Shown here piece after piece: positions 41,985 to 53,184 of a stretch of 64,000 nucleotides of DNA; positions within the stretch are counted from its first letter, which is position 1; the number at the start of each line of letters is the position of its first letter. A program made the translations under genes and the position numbers. The stretch comes from Arthrobotrys musiformis (taxonomy: Eukaryota; Ascomycota; Orbiliomycetes; Orbiliales; Orbiliaceae). The notes below the pieces were generated by a model that was given only the letters and a program-made list of their open reading frames with translations, searched no databases and was not told the DNA's origin. The stretch covers positions 1,178,001-1,242,000 of the forward strand of contig JAVHJL010000004.1 of assembly GCA_036971715.1 (NCBI GenBank), in the 5' to 3' direction.

Positions 41985-44487
41985 ATGGTATCCGGCGGCC
42001 ATCACCACCGCTCCGGCACAAAATCCGGGCACAAAGCCTTCAAATCCCGCCATGCCACCAAAGGTCAATTATCCAAGCAGAACAAGGGCAAAATCGAAAA
42101 AACCAAGGGCGTGCGCCAGTCGCCAGCTCAAGCACTTAAATCGAAACTCGACCGCCGAAACCAAGCCCGACAGAAGCAGATTCAGAAGGCGATCGAGAGA
42201 GCGAAGGATGACAGGATATTCGATGGCAGGAATGGAGCTCCGAGGATTGTTGCTGTGGTACCGTTGTGCGCAGATACATATGCCGAAACAGTCTTGAATC
42301 ATTTAAATGTTGCTTTGGACATGGAGACGCAGAAGTATCCGAACGGAGTGCATACTGTTACGTAGGTTAACTACTTCTGGGATCGAATGGTGGGGTAGAG
42401 GCTGACATATACTTTACGATAGTATCGATCGGTTTAAGCAGAAAATTCAATACGTTGTCCCCGAGCGAAAACTTGTTCCCGTCTTAGATGCTTGCAAATA
42501 CGCCGACTTTATCTTCTTTATCCTCTCCGCGACACAGGAAGTTGACGATATAGGCGAATCCCTTCTACGAGCTATCGAATGGCAGGGAGTATCCACAGTA
42601 TTTTGTTTGGTACAAAATCTTAACTCCGTCGAACCCATAAAGAGACGACCGGACGTCAAAAAGTCACTATTAAGCTACATGAACCACTTTTTCGCAGAGG
42701 AAGATAAAATCTACGCAGTAGACACTCCAACCGAAGCGCTGAACGCAATTAGGTCGGTTTGCACTCAGCATCCGAAGGGTATCTTGTGGAGAGATGCAAG
42801 ATCCTACATGTTGGCATCGGAGATTTCTTGGGATGAGTCCGAGGGCAAAGCATATGTCACCGGAACAGTTCGTGGAAAGCCCTTGAAGGCAGACAGACTA
42901 GTACAATTACAAGATGGTGGCATATATCAAGTGGATAAAGTAGTCTCGCTGCCAAACGAATCGCACAGGGGCGATTCAATGGATACATCTGCGGTAGTCG
43001 ATGCGCCGACCCAGGATCAGGATGTCTTGGAACAGATTACGGACGAAGTTTCAATGGAAGAGGAGGTTATGTCACTACCCGACACCCGGAGAGGAGTCCT
43101 ACTAGACGATCATCATTATTTTGATGACGACGAGATCGATGGCATCGAGCCTGAACCTCTGAGAAAACGAAAATTGCCTCCTGGTACCTCTGAAATGCAA
43201 GCCAAATGGATTGTAGACAGCGACACAGACGATTCCGACCTCGAAGACACGGATGAGGTGGAGGAGTTAATGGAGGCCGAGTTGGAGGACGAGGAGGATG
43301 ACAAGATGGACGCTGAAGAAGATATGGATGATGCTACAACGACCTTCGGAACAACTAAGAGCGAGATGTTCTTAGATTTGTCGCCAGAGGAAGAAGCAAA
43401 GGCGTAAGTTCTCTCTTTCTGGCTTAAGCTAATTCGTCTAGCTAACAAACCCTATAGGATCGCTGAATTCCGACAGAGGAAGAAGGAGGCAGAAGATGAC
43501 CTCGAGTTCCCAGACGAATTCGAGCTACGGCCCGAAGAAGTTGCTAGTGAACGACTACATCGCTACCGAGGTCTAAAGGACTTCAGAACATCTCCTTGGG
43601 AAACTAGCGAGGACGTTCCTTTCCAGCCCAAGAAATGGGATTCTCTCGCTAGGATCGACAACTATAAGGCCACAAAACTAAAGGTTCAACGAGAAGCCTT
43701 AGTTGGTGGTGTACCAACAGGGTCCAAAGTCAAAGTATACCTCCGAGATGTACCGAAACAATTGGCTGTCGGTTCATACGACGAGTATAACACCCGAATC
43801 ACAGGCCTTTTCGGCTTGTTACGGCATGAGTATAAAAAGGCAGTTGTGAACTACAGTATCACATTAAGCAATGACTACGAGGGCCCACCAATCAAGTCAA
43901 AGGACACATTGATCTTACAATGCGGATCGAGGAGATTCAAAGTTCGACCATTGTTCAGCCAAGGCGGTGCGACCAAAAACAACGTCCATAAATACGAGCG
44001 ATTCCTACAGCCTGGAAGAACGTGCGTGGCAACTTTAATTGGGGAAGTAGCATTTGGAAATGTTCCGGTATTGTGGTGGAAACAACATCCAAATGGTAGG
44101 TGCTTAAATTTTTACTAGCAAATTCAAAAGAAAGAAGCATTAACACCGGCTTTAGGCAACCTTGAGCTCGTCGGAACCGGTTCATTCCTTAACACCGACC
44201 ACGAGAGGGTCATCGCCAAACGTCGTATCCTGACGGGTCACCCATACAAGATTCACAAGAAGGTTGTAACCGTTCGGTACATGTTCTTCAACTCAGACGA
44301 TGTCAGTTGGTTCAAAGCCCTGCCACTGCACACAAAACGTGGGCGCAGCGGGTTTATCAAGGAAAGTCTCGGAACACACGGATACTTCAAGGCCACATTC
44401 GATGCCAAACTCAACCCGCAAGATACCATTTGTGTGTACCTCTACAAGAGATGTTTCCCATTTGAGTCAGAGGAATTTTACGCATAG
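41985..44487 (+). CDS. TSR1: 40S assembly factor Tsr1
   Basis: The four exons are join(41985-42361, 42423-43403, 43458-44095, 44156-44487), 775 aa, close to yeast Tsr1 (788). The N-terminus (MVSGGHHHRSGTKSGHKAFKSRHATKGQLSKQNKGK) is the basic Tsr1/Bms1 leader. A GTPase-like fold follows without its P-loop GKS/T (APRIVAVVPLCADTYAETVLNHL), as in other Tsr1 proteins. Downstream are domain II, an acidic stretch (about 350-440, DTDDSDLEDTDEVEELMEAELEDEEDD) and the conserved C-terminal beta-barrel domain (VRYMFFNSDDVSWFKALPLHTKRGRSGFIKESLGTHGYFKATFD). Tsr1 binds late pre-40S particles and checks subunit maturation. It is divergent from UTP7. Confidence 0.96.
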
Positions 44488-45260
44488 TAGAAGCCTTACC
44501 ACTCAAAATGAAATAAAATCGAATGGCTGGCACGGTCTAGCAACAGAAACCATTGCATATTTCTAGCGATTACGTTCTAGAACTAGGAGTTTATGTGTAT
44601 GTACATGAAGGTCTAAGATACTCAGGTCCTTGTCTGGAAGGATAAAAGCAAGTTTATATTTTTCAATGTTATGGATGTGTGGCAACCGTTTACGGGGATT
44701 CGAAGGGGGTTTAGTGCGGCGCGAACCTCGATCCGGTATTGCATCTACGCTCCAACGCCGCAATTAGTCTCGTGACATGATGTAATGAATAGGATGCATA
44801 GCAAAAAGTAGTTTCTTGGAATTTACCCTGTACCTCGTTACGTTCGCAATCATGATGTACAAAGATATCCAGGGCTTTCGGTATCACTACCTCTGGAAAG
44901 AAAAAAAAGTTTTGCTAAGATCCCCAAAAGTTCCCCTTTGGGTACCATGACGTTTAGTGTTAGTTCTCGGGGTTTACTTGTATAAATACTTCAATTGCGC
45001 CTCGATTTGCGGGGTAGATGGTCGAACTTCGGAAGTTTGAACAATAGTATCGATATCAATTGAGATTCGGTTTCATCCTCTTTCTTGTAAGTTTTCCAGA
45101 CAACTTTACCTATTGATCAAGGCTTCGACCTCGACCTTCAATCGTATTCTCACCTTCGTCTTGCCAAGCAATTGGCCTTGGCTAACTTAACCGTGTGTAA
45201 CAACAGCCAAAATAAGAAAAACCAACACAAAATAATTACATTTCCAACAAAACCGCCGAA
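44488..45260. other. intergenic between TSR1 and the 45261 gene
   Basis: These 773 bp show no supportable frame. They should hold the TSR1 3' UTR and, next to 45261, the promoter and leader of the small gene (aaccaacacaaaataatt at about 45220). Confidence 0.4.
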
Positions 45261-45859
45261 ATGAATTCCAATCCTAATGACAAATCCACAGGCATGAAGG
45301 GCATGAAGGAGGTATGCATAATCTCGTGAAGATAGATTATTAAGACCTATCTGGAATTACGTATCAATTTTATGGAAAACTAATGTCATTGATCGATAGG
45401 GTATGCGAGGCGTTGACCATGAAGATAATCCGATGCCAATTCCAGAGCGAAGGAAGAGTTGGGTATGAACATCCTGTAGTTATTCTGTACGCAGTATTCG
45501 ATTAAGTAATGTACTAAACGGGTATACAGACCGAGCGAATGCGCGAGACAATGGGGTTTCATGCCGCCCCCGCCGCCCAACACTCCACAGATAAACCACT
45601 TGGACAACAAGCACAAATGAAGATCGACTCCGCCATCGAAGACATGAAGCAGACCATGGATTCGACTGATACCGGGGCAAAGGTTCACCGCCGTGGGAGT
45701 GAAATCCTAGAAGAAGTCAAGAAGGAGGCGATTAGGAGAGAAATAGGGGGCAGCCAATTGTTTGGGTCACCGCCGGGAGCGAAGAGGGAGGCAACGGCGG
45801 CGAATTCGTTCTTGACGAAATATGCAAATGAGAGTGCACCCGGGGAAAACACTGCTTAA
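45261..45859 (+). CDS. small hydrophilic protein of unknown function
   Basis: The three exons are join(45261-45311, 45400-45462, 45530-45859), 147 aa, with canonical splice sites and phase-0 junctions. The start ATG sits in gccgaaATGaat. The protein is charged and helix-prone with no signal peptide or transmembrane segment: a Met/Gly/Lys-rich beginning (TGMKGMKEGMRGVDHEDNP), then QMKIDSAIEDMKQTMDSTDTG and EILEEVKKEAIRREIGG. I recognise no domain. The clean exon structure makes it a real gene rather than a chance frame. Confidence 0.62.
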
Positions 45860-47046
45860 CCGAAAAAGCTTTCAGGGGCTGAGAGTCCATAGGGCCTGGA
45901 TTCGGGACAAGCTGAGAGCATGCATAAATGGTTATTGCGTTTTGAAAAAAAAAAAAAAAACACTTGATCCGGGGACGAGACCAATTCGCGGTATAATACC
46001 TTGAGATGCCAAAAAAAGTGGGTTTGCTTTCGGCTCGGGTTCAGAATGGATAAAGATATCAATCATTGCGTTTAATTATATCATATGATCATGTACCGCT
46101 TGAGTATTTTCATGAATAATGAAGCTTTAAATTTGAATTATTCAGCAAACTAACTATCTACAGGTAATCTATATTTTATATATATAATGCTCAGCTGACC
46201 AAATAAATGAAACTTCTCTGAACCACATATTACTATTAGGATAAATTTGATGTTCGCAGGTTCCCCAAAATATTACCAGAATGACTATAGCTAGTTAAGA
46301 AACGTATGTACATACGTATATTCCATCCCAAATAGGTTTCACCATCTTCTCTGCGAGGGCTAGCCTCGAATCTAGGCGCTGATAGGTGCGAAGTTTTCCC
46401 GTTCAGGACACCAAAAGGCATGGCCTTGGTCAATTGGCATGATCACATGTGCAAATATTGAACGATACTACTAGCAGCGAATCCTTGAATTGGGAATTAA
46501 TTACTTTACTAAATTATTCGTTGGTCTTCCCCAATCTATCAATTATAACTGGTTCTCTCAAAAGCGATATTGGAAAACATTGTGAGCCAGCCGACTTTCA
46601 CAAAATGACAGCACGTCGCAATAGAAACCCCTCATCCGCAACATCGATAAAAACCACGAACCCGAGCTTTTCTCTATTCGTTGTCCTCACTCTCCAGCAC
46701 ATCATCATGCAGAAGCCGGCCTCTCTTTATGCAAGTGCAGCCTCGGAAGGATGTACAGCTTAGACAGGAACGTGTTGCTTCGGTGTAATTTTTTCATTGG
46801 CTGGTGTAGAGGGCTAGCGCAGTTACACGAAAGTCGACCAGGTGTACCGTGCATATAGGTGCATACGGCCATATATTGTCGCAGTGCTCCATGTATCAGA
46901 AACTGACTTTGAAAAAGGTCCGCCCCCCGAAAAAAGATATTGCGCTAGCTAGCTTCTAGTTTCTGGTCGGAATCAATATTGTTCATATTTTCTTGATAGA
47001 TTTACAATACTCTTCAACAAAACAAACAACGAATAGAAATCATTAA
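45860..47046. other. intergenic stretch, AT-rich in part
   Basis: These 1.19 kb contain a run of 17 A at 45945-45961 soon after the 45261 gene (likely its 3' region) and an AT-rich block at 46060-46260. No gene is supportable; a frame at 46449-46763 has no recognisable features. Confidence 0.4.
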
Positions 47047-47969
47047 ATGATAAAGGGAGATTTTCCAAATGCGATAATGATTTATGATAATATGGAGGAA
47101 GAAACACCAATACCGCTCCTAAACTTGGTCAACATTCATTCAAGCCGCAATGCGCTCGTGCGCTACCTCAAACGATATGGGACTGTCGTACATGGGGATG
47201 GACTAAAGGGGTTGACACCCGGCGAAGTACAGGCTGAAATAGGCATCATCCCATCCCTCTATCATTGATTCGCCTTTGAATATACAACCTCTAATTCGAA
47301 GTTTTATAAGGCCGGCCAGAGGAAAGAGAAAGTAGGACTCGTGTGATACAAAAGAATATCTATGCTGAGATACAGAGAATACTCGAGGAGATGGACGAGG
47401 TAAAGTTTCATGAGCGCTCCGTGCGCGCAAGGCTTGTAGGGGTTGTCGGCTTCTTTCTGTAAGATACACTCGCCTCATGGCTTCAAGTCAATATACCTAA
47501 CGAGTCTTCCTTGAACTAACTTATCCTTCTCCCCTTCCAAAGGGCTGGCGCTGCTTTCCTAAAAACCCGCTATTCTTCGGTCATCGTATCAACGACAAGG
47601 TCCGTCATACGAAAGTTCCGCACGAAATCGATACGCGCCGTTGTCAGAAGATATCTTCTCAAATTCTTTTCCCAAGCCCCCATATTCTGGCTCATCAATG
47701 GATTGGCTTTGTTTGCAGCGTTCGTGATCAACTTGATCATACACGATACTCGAGTGCTTGTCGGCATTCGTTCCATCAAAACTACCCTGAACCGGATCCA
47801 TCAAAACATAAGGCGGTTGGAGAATGTGTCGAGATCCGATATGGGGAAGCTGACGAGTTGGAGGTGGGAGGTAATTCCTTGGCAGGACAATATATTGGAA
47901 CCGAAGCCCGCCATAATTGCGGACAGCGCGGGGTTCGAGACGTCGACGACGGATGGTGCTATGGATTAA
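47047..47969 (+). CDS. predicted two-span membrane protein, unknown function
   Basis: At least three exons are present. The last (47543-47969) reads LAGAAFLKTRYSS...APIFWLINGLALFAAFVINLIIHDTRVLVGIRSIKTTL... to TTDGAMD and stop. The middle one, ending at 47458 before GTAAGA, reads TRVIQKNIYAEIQRILEEMDEVKFHERSVRARLVGVVGFF. An ATG-started segment of 73 codons at 47047 (MIKGDFPNAIMIYDNMEEE...) is the likely first exon, but I could not settle its donor; the two parts are in different frames, so an intron must join them. Two hydrophobic segments (VGVVGFFLAGAAFL and IFWLINGLALFAAFVINLII) are separated by a basic stretch, giving a membrane hairpin with a helical coiled-coil-like N-terminal part. The family is not recognised. 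Confidence 0.5.
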
Positions 47970-48067
47970 TTTATATACCATTACATCACTTTAATATCTA
48001 GTTTATAATTTAGGACGCTATGATCGTACGGACAACATGTTTCCAAAAAATAATAATAATAATAATA

Positions 48068-48475
48068 CTATGCAGGCCCGTAGTACTCTTTCGCTTCCTC
48101 AACCCCCTCCTCATAATATTCATCCTGTTCAGAAATCAACTCGCGATCCTTCAACTCCTCCAAAGACTCCAAACAAAAGTCTTGACAATTCCACTCCATG
48201 ATATCTTTCCTCACTTCAGCTTCATCTTCGAAAAACTTGATGACATCTTCGACATCCCTTCTATCGATCTCAGCCACAAGATACTTTTTGATAAATCCCG
48301 CGTGGATTTCTTCCGCCGGTTTCCGACTTATGTGTTTGTAGTAGGCATAGTCTGGGAACTGGCCGATGACTTCGAAGTTGTAGATGCCAGACTCGGTTTC
48401 GAAGGTTAAGGCCCAGTGGTAGAAGTTTCCCTCTTGCGGGGAGTAGACAGCGATATAAAGGTAATTATATGTCAT
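48068..48475 (-). CDS. small papain-like-fold candidate, hypothetical protein
   Basis: This is a single exon of 135 aa; the ATG is the complement of 48473-48475 (MTYNYLYIAVYSPQEGNFYHWALTFE). Two spots look like a catalytic pair: His in FYHWALTFE near the start and Cys in MEWNCQDFCLESLEEL near the middle. The order His before NC resembles the permuted NlpC/P60 and LRAT-like enzymes, and fungal genomes carry many short proteins with this HWAL...NCQD layout. No activity is established, so I only suggest a thiol-enzyme-like fold. The end is acidic (EYYEEGVEEAKEYYGPA). The converging membrane-protein gene ends 98 bp away. Confidence 0.6.
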   Translation of the reverse strand: MTYNYLYIAVYSPQEGNFYHWALTFETESGIYNFEVIGQFPDYAYYKHISRKPAEEIHAGFIKKYLVAEIDRRDVEDVIKFFEDEAEVRKDIMEWNCQDFCLESLEELKDRELISEQDEYYEEGVEEAKEYYGPA

Positions 48476-49320
48476 ATTATGCAAGGTGGGAGATTTGGTG
48501 TCGATATCGATAGGAGGATGGTAGTAGACTATAACGACGTCGACGAGACAAGTCTGGGATCTCGGTAAAGAGGATCAACTTCTTCCCATTGGTTACCAAA
48601 TAAAAATTCGAAAGATGAAGAGAGGAAAAGGGGTGGAAACCGTTAATTGGGACTGGACTCATGTGGCACAGTTGTGAGAAAGTTGCGTTGGTGTTGTAAA
48701 AGATTCATCGTGACCAAGCGCCGAGAGCATCCACAAACACTTCAGTCTACACCTTATAAAATCACCAAACCCTCCAACTTCGAACCCGAATAACTCAACA
48801 TCCACGTCTCCAAAAATCGCAAAAAAGTATTCAAACGATGCAAAAAAATATAACCTGCGTTAGGCGCGATTCGCATATGGTCACCCACTATACTACTGAG
48901 CGCCCGCTTGGAAGCTTAAGTAAGGCAGAGCGGACGGGATACCCTGTGATCTTCCAGCAGTGAACGCAGATATCAGGTACGTTCAATGAACGAAATATAT
49001 ACTAAAAGTGATTACCGAATACAGGCAGCTCGCGGAATTCTGCCTCTCGCCCTCTAGAACGTTGAGCCAAACCCTCTAAAAGAATGGGGATTGGTCTTGG
49101 TACGATCAACTTGAGAAGGCTTTCCCTTTTTTCCATTCGAAATTCTCTGCTAACTTGGCGTTCAATTAATTGATCAATACAATGCAATGGTCAAACTCGA
49201 TTCTATCGACACCAGGAGCGCACTGACCAGCCAGACATACAGAAACAAGCCGGGCTAGCTGAAATTTTCAGTGCCACAGTGACTCGAGCTTTCAGCCAGT
49301 GAAATCAGTGTTAGGACTTG

Positions 49321-49371
49321 GCATAAGGTCCCGAACAGCGAAACCATTTAGCACAAGGTCCCAACCAGCGA
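49321..49371. repeat. two-copy 30-bp direct repeat
   Basis: gcataaggtcccgaacagcg (from 49321) and gcacaaggtcccaaccagcg (from 49351) differ at a few positions and are exactly 30 bp apart. Only two copies are seen. Confidence 0.6.
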
Positions 49372-50711
49372 TATGGTGGACAACAGTGATCGATCGTTCC
49401 AAGCCAAGAGCGTCATGGATCATTTTGCCGTTTACCGACGGCACCAAAGTATCAGGGTTGTGCATTTTTTTGCTTAAGGTCAGTGTATTTGATTTCGCTT
49501 GAGCTTGTTCTATGGAAATTAAAAAAGTAGGGAAGCAAGGACCGTATAATACTTATAATAAGGCCTGTTTCTGTGGGAGAAATTAATGGGTATATGCAGC
49601 TCACAGCTCTAGATCTGCAGCTGCATATACATATATCCGGTATGACCCGCCGGCTGCTTTCAAACCCTTCGATTTCTTCTCCTTCACCAGATGCTTGCGC
49701 TGTTCCCACTTAAGCTTATAATACATGCGCTCCTTCATGTTGTTTCGCTTTTTGATACAGTTTTTGTGATATTATCCGATGTAACTTCAAATTTGTGAAT
49801 TCAGACGTTTAATAATACTTTAGGATATTATCTACAATATGTATTGTATAAATCTATAAACCCTGGTGCAATCTTATCACAAAGCGTTTTTCTATCGTAC
49901 CCCAAGAAACAAATACTACAGAACAAGTTTTATTCTTCCATTTTAATAACTTTTAGGTAACATGATCCTAGGGAGCATTCGCGGCGACAATGTATTTTTT
50001 TTTCAGGAGCCGAGTAGACAGGATTCGCATTAGGCGATATGCGAATTCGCATAGTCTGCATATGCACCCTTTATGGGTCAGGATGTGCAAACTACCGGTC
50101 CAGCAACCCTTTACTCCCCGCAATTTAGCAACTAGCTTTACCAAATTCTTTTTACCCTACAAATGTGGCGCCGTCGAGTGGTACCTTTGATTGGATGGCA
50201 ACCCTTCCAAAGCCGCTTCGGATGGGTGGGCTATGGGGAGTATATGGTACGGCTAACGGTAGCCTCCCGTTTTGTGTAACGGAATGGTGGGCCGATAATG
50301 ACGGTGGGTTTGCAGCAAGAAGACTACTCGGTGTTTAAAATTTGATATTGGTTGGTAAAACAGATACCTACCTGCCGGCTGAAGTCGAAGCTGTCCTTTG
50401 AGCTGCTGAGTTTGAGACCAGCCTGAGATTGAAGTCGCATGCAGCTAGCTGGCTTTGAAAATCCCAGTCTCGAGTTAATATTCCAAGCCAAGCACACCGT
50501 CTGGCCTTGAGACCAATTCCAAGCGCAGGTATTGGAAGGAGGGTGGAAATCCATGATATCCAAAGTTTTAGTGAAAGCGGCCTGTTATTATACTATAGTA
50601 CTAGCATAGTATCAAGCTCAACTATAGGGGTAGCTATAGCTCGAGCTCCCCTATCCAGACTTCGCAAAACGGAATGAGCAGTATCCGTATCCATGACCTC
50701 TGCGAAAAGTG

Positions 50712-50719
50712 TATAAATA
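50712..50719 (+). promoter_or_regulatory. TATA box of the Cys-rich secreted gene
   Basis: TATAAATA lies 142 bp upstream of the start codon at 50854, in the context gtgTATAAATAgag. The leader between them is AT-rich and free of ATG codons. Confidence 0.6.
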
Positions 50720-50853
50720 GAGGGACCTGACCCCCAGGATTCCGTGATTCTTCATTAATATATCGCCATCCTTGAACCCTTCAAATCTCCATACTCGCTA
50801 CCATAAACCAAACCCTTTTGTATTTATAAACGTTATAAAACCAAAATATAAAA

Positions 50854-51246
50854 ATGAAGATCACACTCTGCCTCCTCGCCCTCCTCAGCGCCGTCAGCGC
50901 CGCGCCAAATCCAGCCCCAAACGCTGACCCAAGCTCACTACTCCGTACGTCCCCCCTAAGATCCCCTCCTGCCCTGCCTGTACTATGCTAACACCCACTC
51001 TCTCCTCATCCAGAGAAACGCTGCGCCGCCGGCACCGCATTGAACTCTTGGTGCGTTTCCGCCTGCGGATACAACTGCCGCGCCCAATACAACTCCTGCC
51101 GAAACCTGCCACCACCAAGCGGTTGCTCGGAAGCATACAGCCGCATGCTGTCGTACTGCACAACCTGCTGCAACACCGCCTCCAGCGACTGTACTTCTTG
51201 CCAGAACTGTGGGAATTCTTATCCCATCCCCCCACCCTCGGCCTAG
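50854..51246 (+). CDS. small secreted 12-cysteine protein with Kex2-type site
   Basis: The two exons are join(50854-50944, 51014-51246), 107 aa; the frame passes the intron as ...SSLLQKRCAAG. Residues 1-16 or so (MKITLCLLALLSAVSA) are a signal peptide. A short Pro/Asn-rich propeptide (APNPAPNADPSSLLQKR) ends in Lys-Arg, the Kex2 cut. The mature chain begins Cys right after KR and has 12 cysteines in about 74 residues: C-x8-C-x3-C-x3-C-x6-C-x8-C-x10-C-x2-CC-x6-C-x2-C-x2-C, enough for six disulfides. The tail is PIPPPSA. The shape matches secreted fungal Cys-rich peptides (effector-like, antimicrobial-like or wall peptides). I recognise no family, and no toxic or other activity is claimed. It has a TATA box and follows a gene-free stretch. 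Confidence 0.8.
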
Positions 51247-51973
51247 AGGAGCACCAATTGTTTCCTTCCGTTCGATAATATAATACGTTCGCGATTTGGA
51301 TGGGGTTATTGAGTTGGTATTGTAGATAGGGATTTGGGGTTTTAATAGTTGTAGCTGGTCTTATACCTAACCGATGTGGTTTTATCAGGCCATAGCACCG
51401 ACCAGGCCATAGTTGGTTGTAGATATCGACGAGTGGGGGCTTGTATGAATAAAAACCAAAATGTTAATAACAAATATACCAATACTCGGTCCAGAATTGG
51501 GCCTGCAGATCAAGTTCCCATTTCCGCAGCTAGCAATAAAAGCTAAATAGAATATTATACCGATCATCCGGAAATCTCCACGAGGCCGGTTAATATTGAT
51601 TGATCAACTTGCTATCTGAATTAACACTTCTTGATTGTCTAAGATTTTGAATTGGAGCATTTCATATACTGTGTAATATATAATCCAGGCCGGTGAATCC
51701 AGAAAAATTTGCGTGTCGTTTGTCTCTTGAATAATATAAACTGTCGAATCGAAAGCTAAGAGTCAACGAGTCGCAGCAAATAGTGTTTAATGTTGGAAAA
51801 TGCCATTCGATTCTCCAAATACGGCAACTCTTTAAATACCATTCCATAACAGGAAATATATAATTTTAAGCGCACCCAAAAAATCGCCAAACACCACACC
51901 TTCAACACCTTTCTCCCTCCTCTATCTCCATCTCTATCATCCACCATCACGACCTACCAAAAAAAAAAAAACA
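51247..51973. other. intergenic upstream of RRP42
   Basis: These 727 bp hold no supportable gene. The end next to 51974 is pyrimidine-rich (caccttcaacacctttctccc) and closes with a run of 13 A directly before the ATG, a common fungal leader style. Confidence 0.45.
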
Positions 51974-53002
51974 ATGCCACCACCAACCCCCCTCTCACCC
52001 CCCGAACTCTCCTACCTCTACGCCTCCCTCTCCCTCTCCCCTCCAATCCGTCTGGACCTCCGCACACCCCTCCAATTCCGCCCTCTGGTCGCCGAAGTCT
52101 CCTTCCTCCCACACTGCAACGGTTCCTCGCGCGTATGCATGTCCGAAGCCGGCGAGTGCATCGTCGGTATCAAAGCCGAGGTCGAGAAGGATGCAACGAC
52201 GAAATACGCCACCGTGATCGAACGGGAGAAGTGGATCGAAGTATCTGTCGAAGTCGCCGGTGGCGGGGTTTCGGGAGCTGGTAGCGGGGTGGGTATTGGT
52301 GGGATTTCTGGCGCCGGTGGGGCGACGGGACGGGATGAAGGTGACGGTGGGGCGGCGGTTTGGTTGAAAGAGGGGTTGTTGGCTGGAGGTGGGGGTGGGG
52401 GGAGTATTTTGGATCGATTGGTGATTAGTAGTGGATGGCATTGGAAGCTTTATATTGATGTAGGATGGGCCTCTGTGGATTTGGGTTTATTGGATGGTGT
52501 GGCTGATGTGATATAGGTGCTGCTGTTGACACCGACTTCTCACCCTTCGCCGTTATTACTATCGACGGCGGTGAATATGGCGCTGGACTCGACGTATCTT
52601 CCAAAACTCACCTCCCCGCACGATGTAGACGACATTCCCACATTTTCAGACGACTGGGCGATTTCGGTACCCCTTTACGAACCTACGACTTTCCCGCGCC
52701 CGCCGATGTCGTTACCCGTTGTCGCGGTGGGTGATAACGTCTTTTTGGATCCGAGTGTTGCTGAAGTTGCGGCTGCGGAGGCCGGGTTGGTTGTGACTTT
52801 GTCGTTATCTGATTCGGAGGGTAATTGTGATATTGTCGGGGTTAGGAGCATGGAGGTTGGAAGAGGGGGTGGTAAAGAGGGTGATCGTAAAGGGATTAAT
52901 AGGAAATTACTGCGGCAGATGGTTAATGCGTGTGTTAAGGAAGCCGGGGAGGTAATCAAGGGTATCGGCGAGACGACGCATAAGCAGATGTTCCGAGCTT
53001 GA
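51974..53002 (+). CDS. RRP42: exosome core subunit Rrp42 (RNase PH fold)
   Basis: The two exons are join(51974-52459, 52517-53002), 323 aa; the 57-bp intron runs from GTAGGATGG to ATATAG in phase 0. The N-terminus SPPELSYLYASLSLSPPIRLDLRTPLQFRPLVAEVSFLPHCNGSSRVCMSEAGECIVGIKAEV is the Rrp42/Rrp45 RNase PH-like start. WHWKLYIDVLLLTPTSHPSPLLLSTAVNMALDST... and the VVAVGDNVFLDPSVAEVAAAEAGLVVTLSLSDSEGNCDIVGV block are the second half of the fold. A Gly-rich insertion (about residues 95-145, GGGVSGAGSGVGIGGISGAGG) sits in a loop. Rrp42 is a structural, catalytically inactive member of the six-subunit exosome ring used in rRNA and mRNA 3' processing. Confidence 0.9.
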
Positions 53003-53184
53003 TACCGCTGTGTTCATCTCACGATTTTCTTCGACATGATATTACTTTTTTTGATTGATTGTGGGGCATCTAGCATGGCGTTCTTTTTATACAAGGGGGT
53101 ATTATCAAAAGTATATGTACAATAGAATAATTACACGACTCGGATATAGTAGAGTACCTCACCCTTCCTTACGCTTTACTATCT

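Larger units (their letters stand above)
48476..50853. other. 2.4 kb gene-free stretch before the Cys-rich secreted gene
   Basis: No gene is supportable. It includes a two-copy 30-bp repeat at 49321-49371, an AT-rich segment at 49740-49930, and a palindrome-rich stretch near 50022-50062 (gcgatatgcgaattcgcat), with a related gcgcgattcgcatatgg near 48863. The last 150 bp hold the promoter of the 50854 gene. Confidence 0.4.

Noticed and set aside
48476..48484. Extension of the 48068 protein by three codons upstream
   Set aside because: The upstream codon is TTG, not ATG; the first ATG in frame is at 48473-48475.
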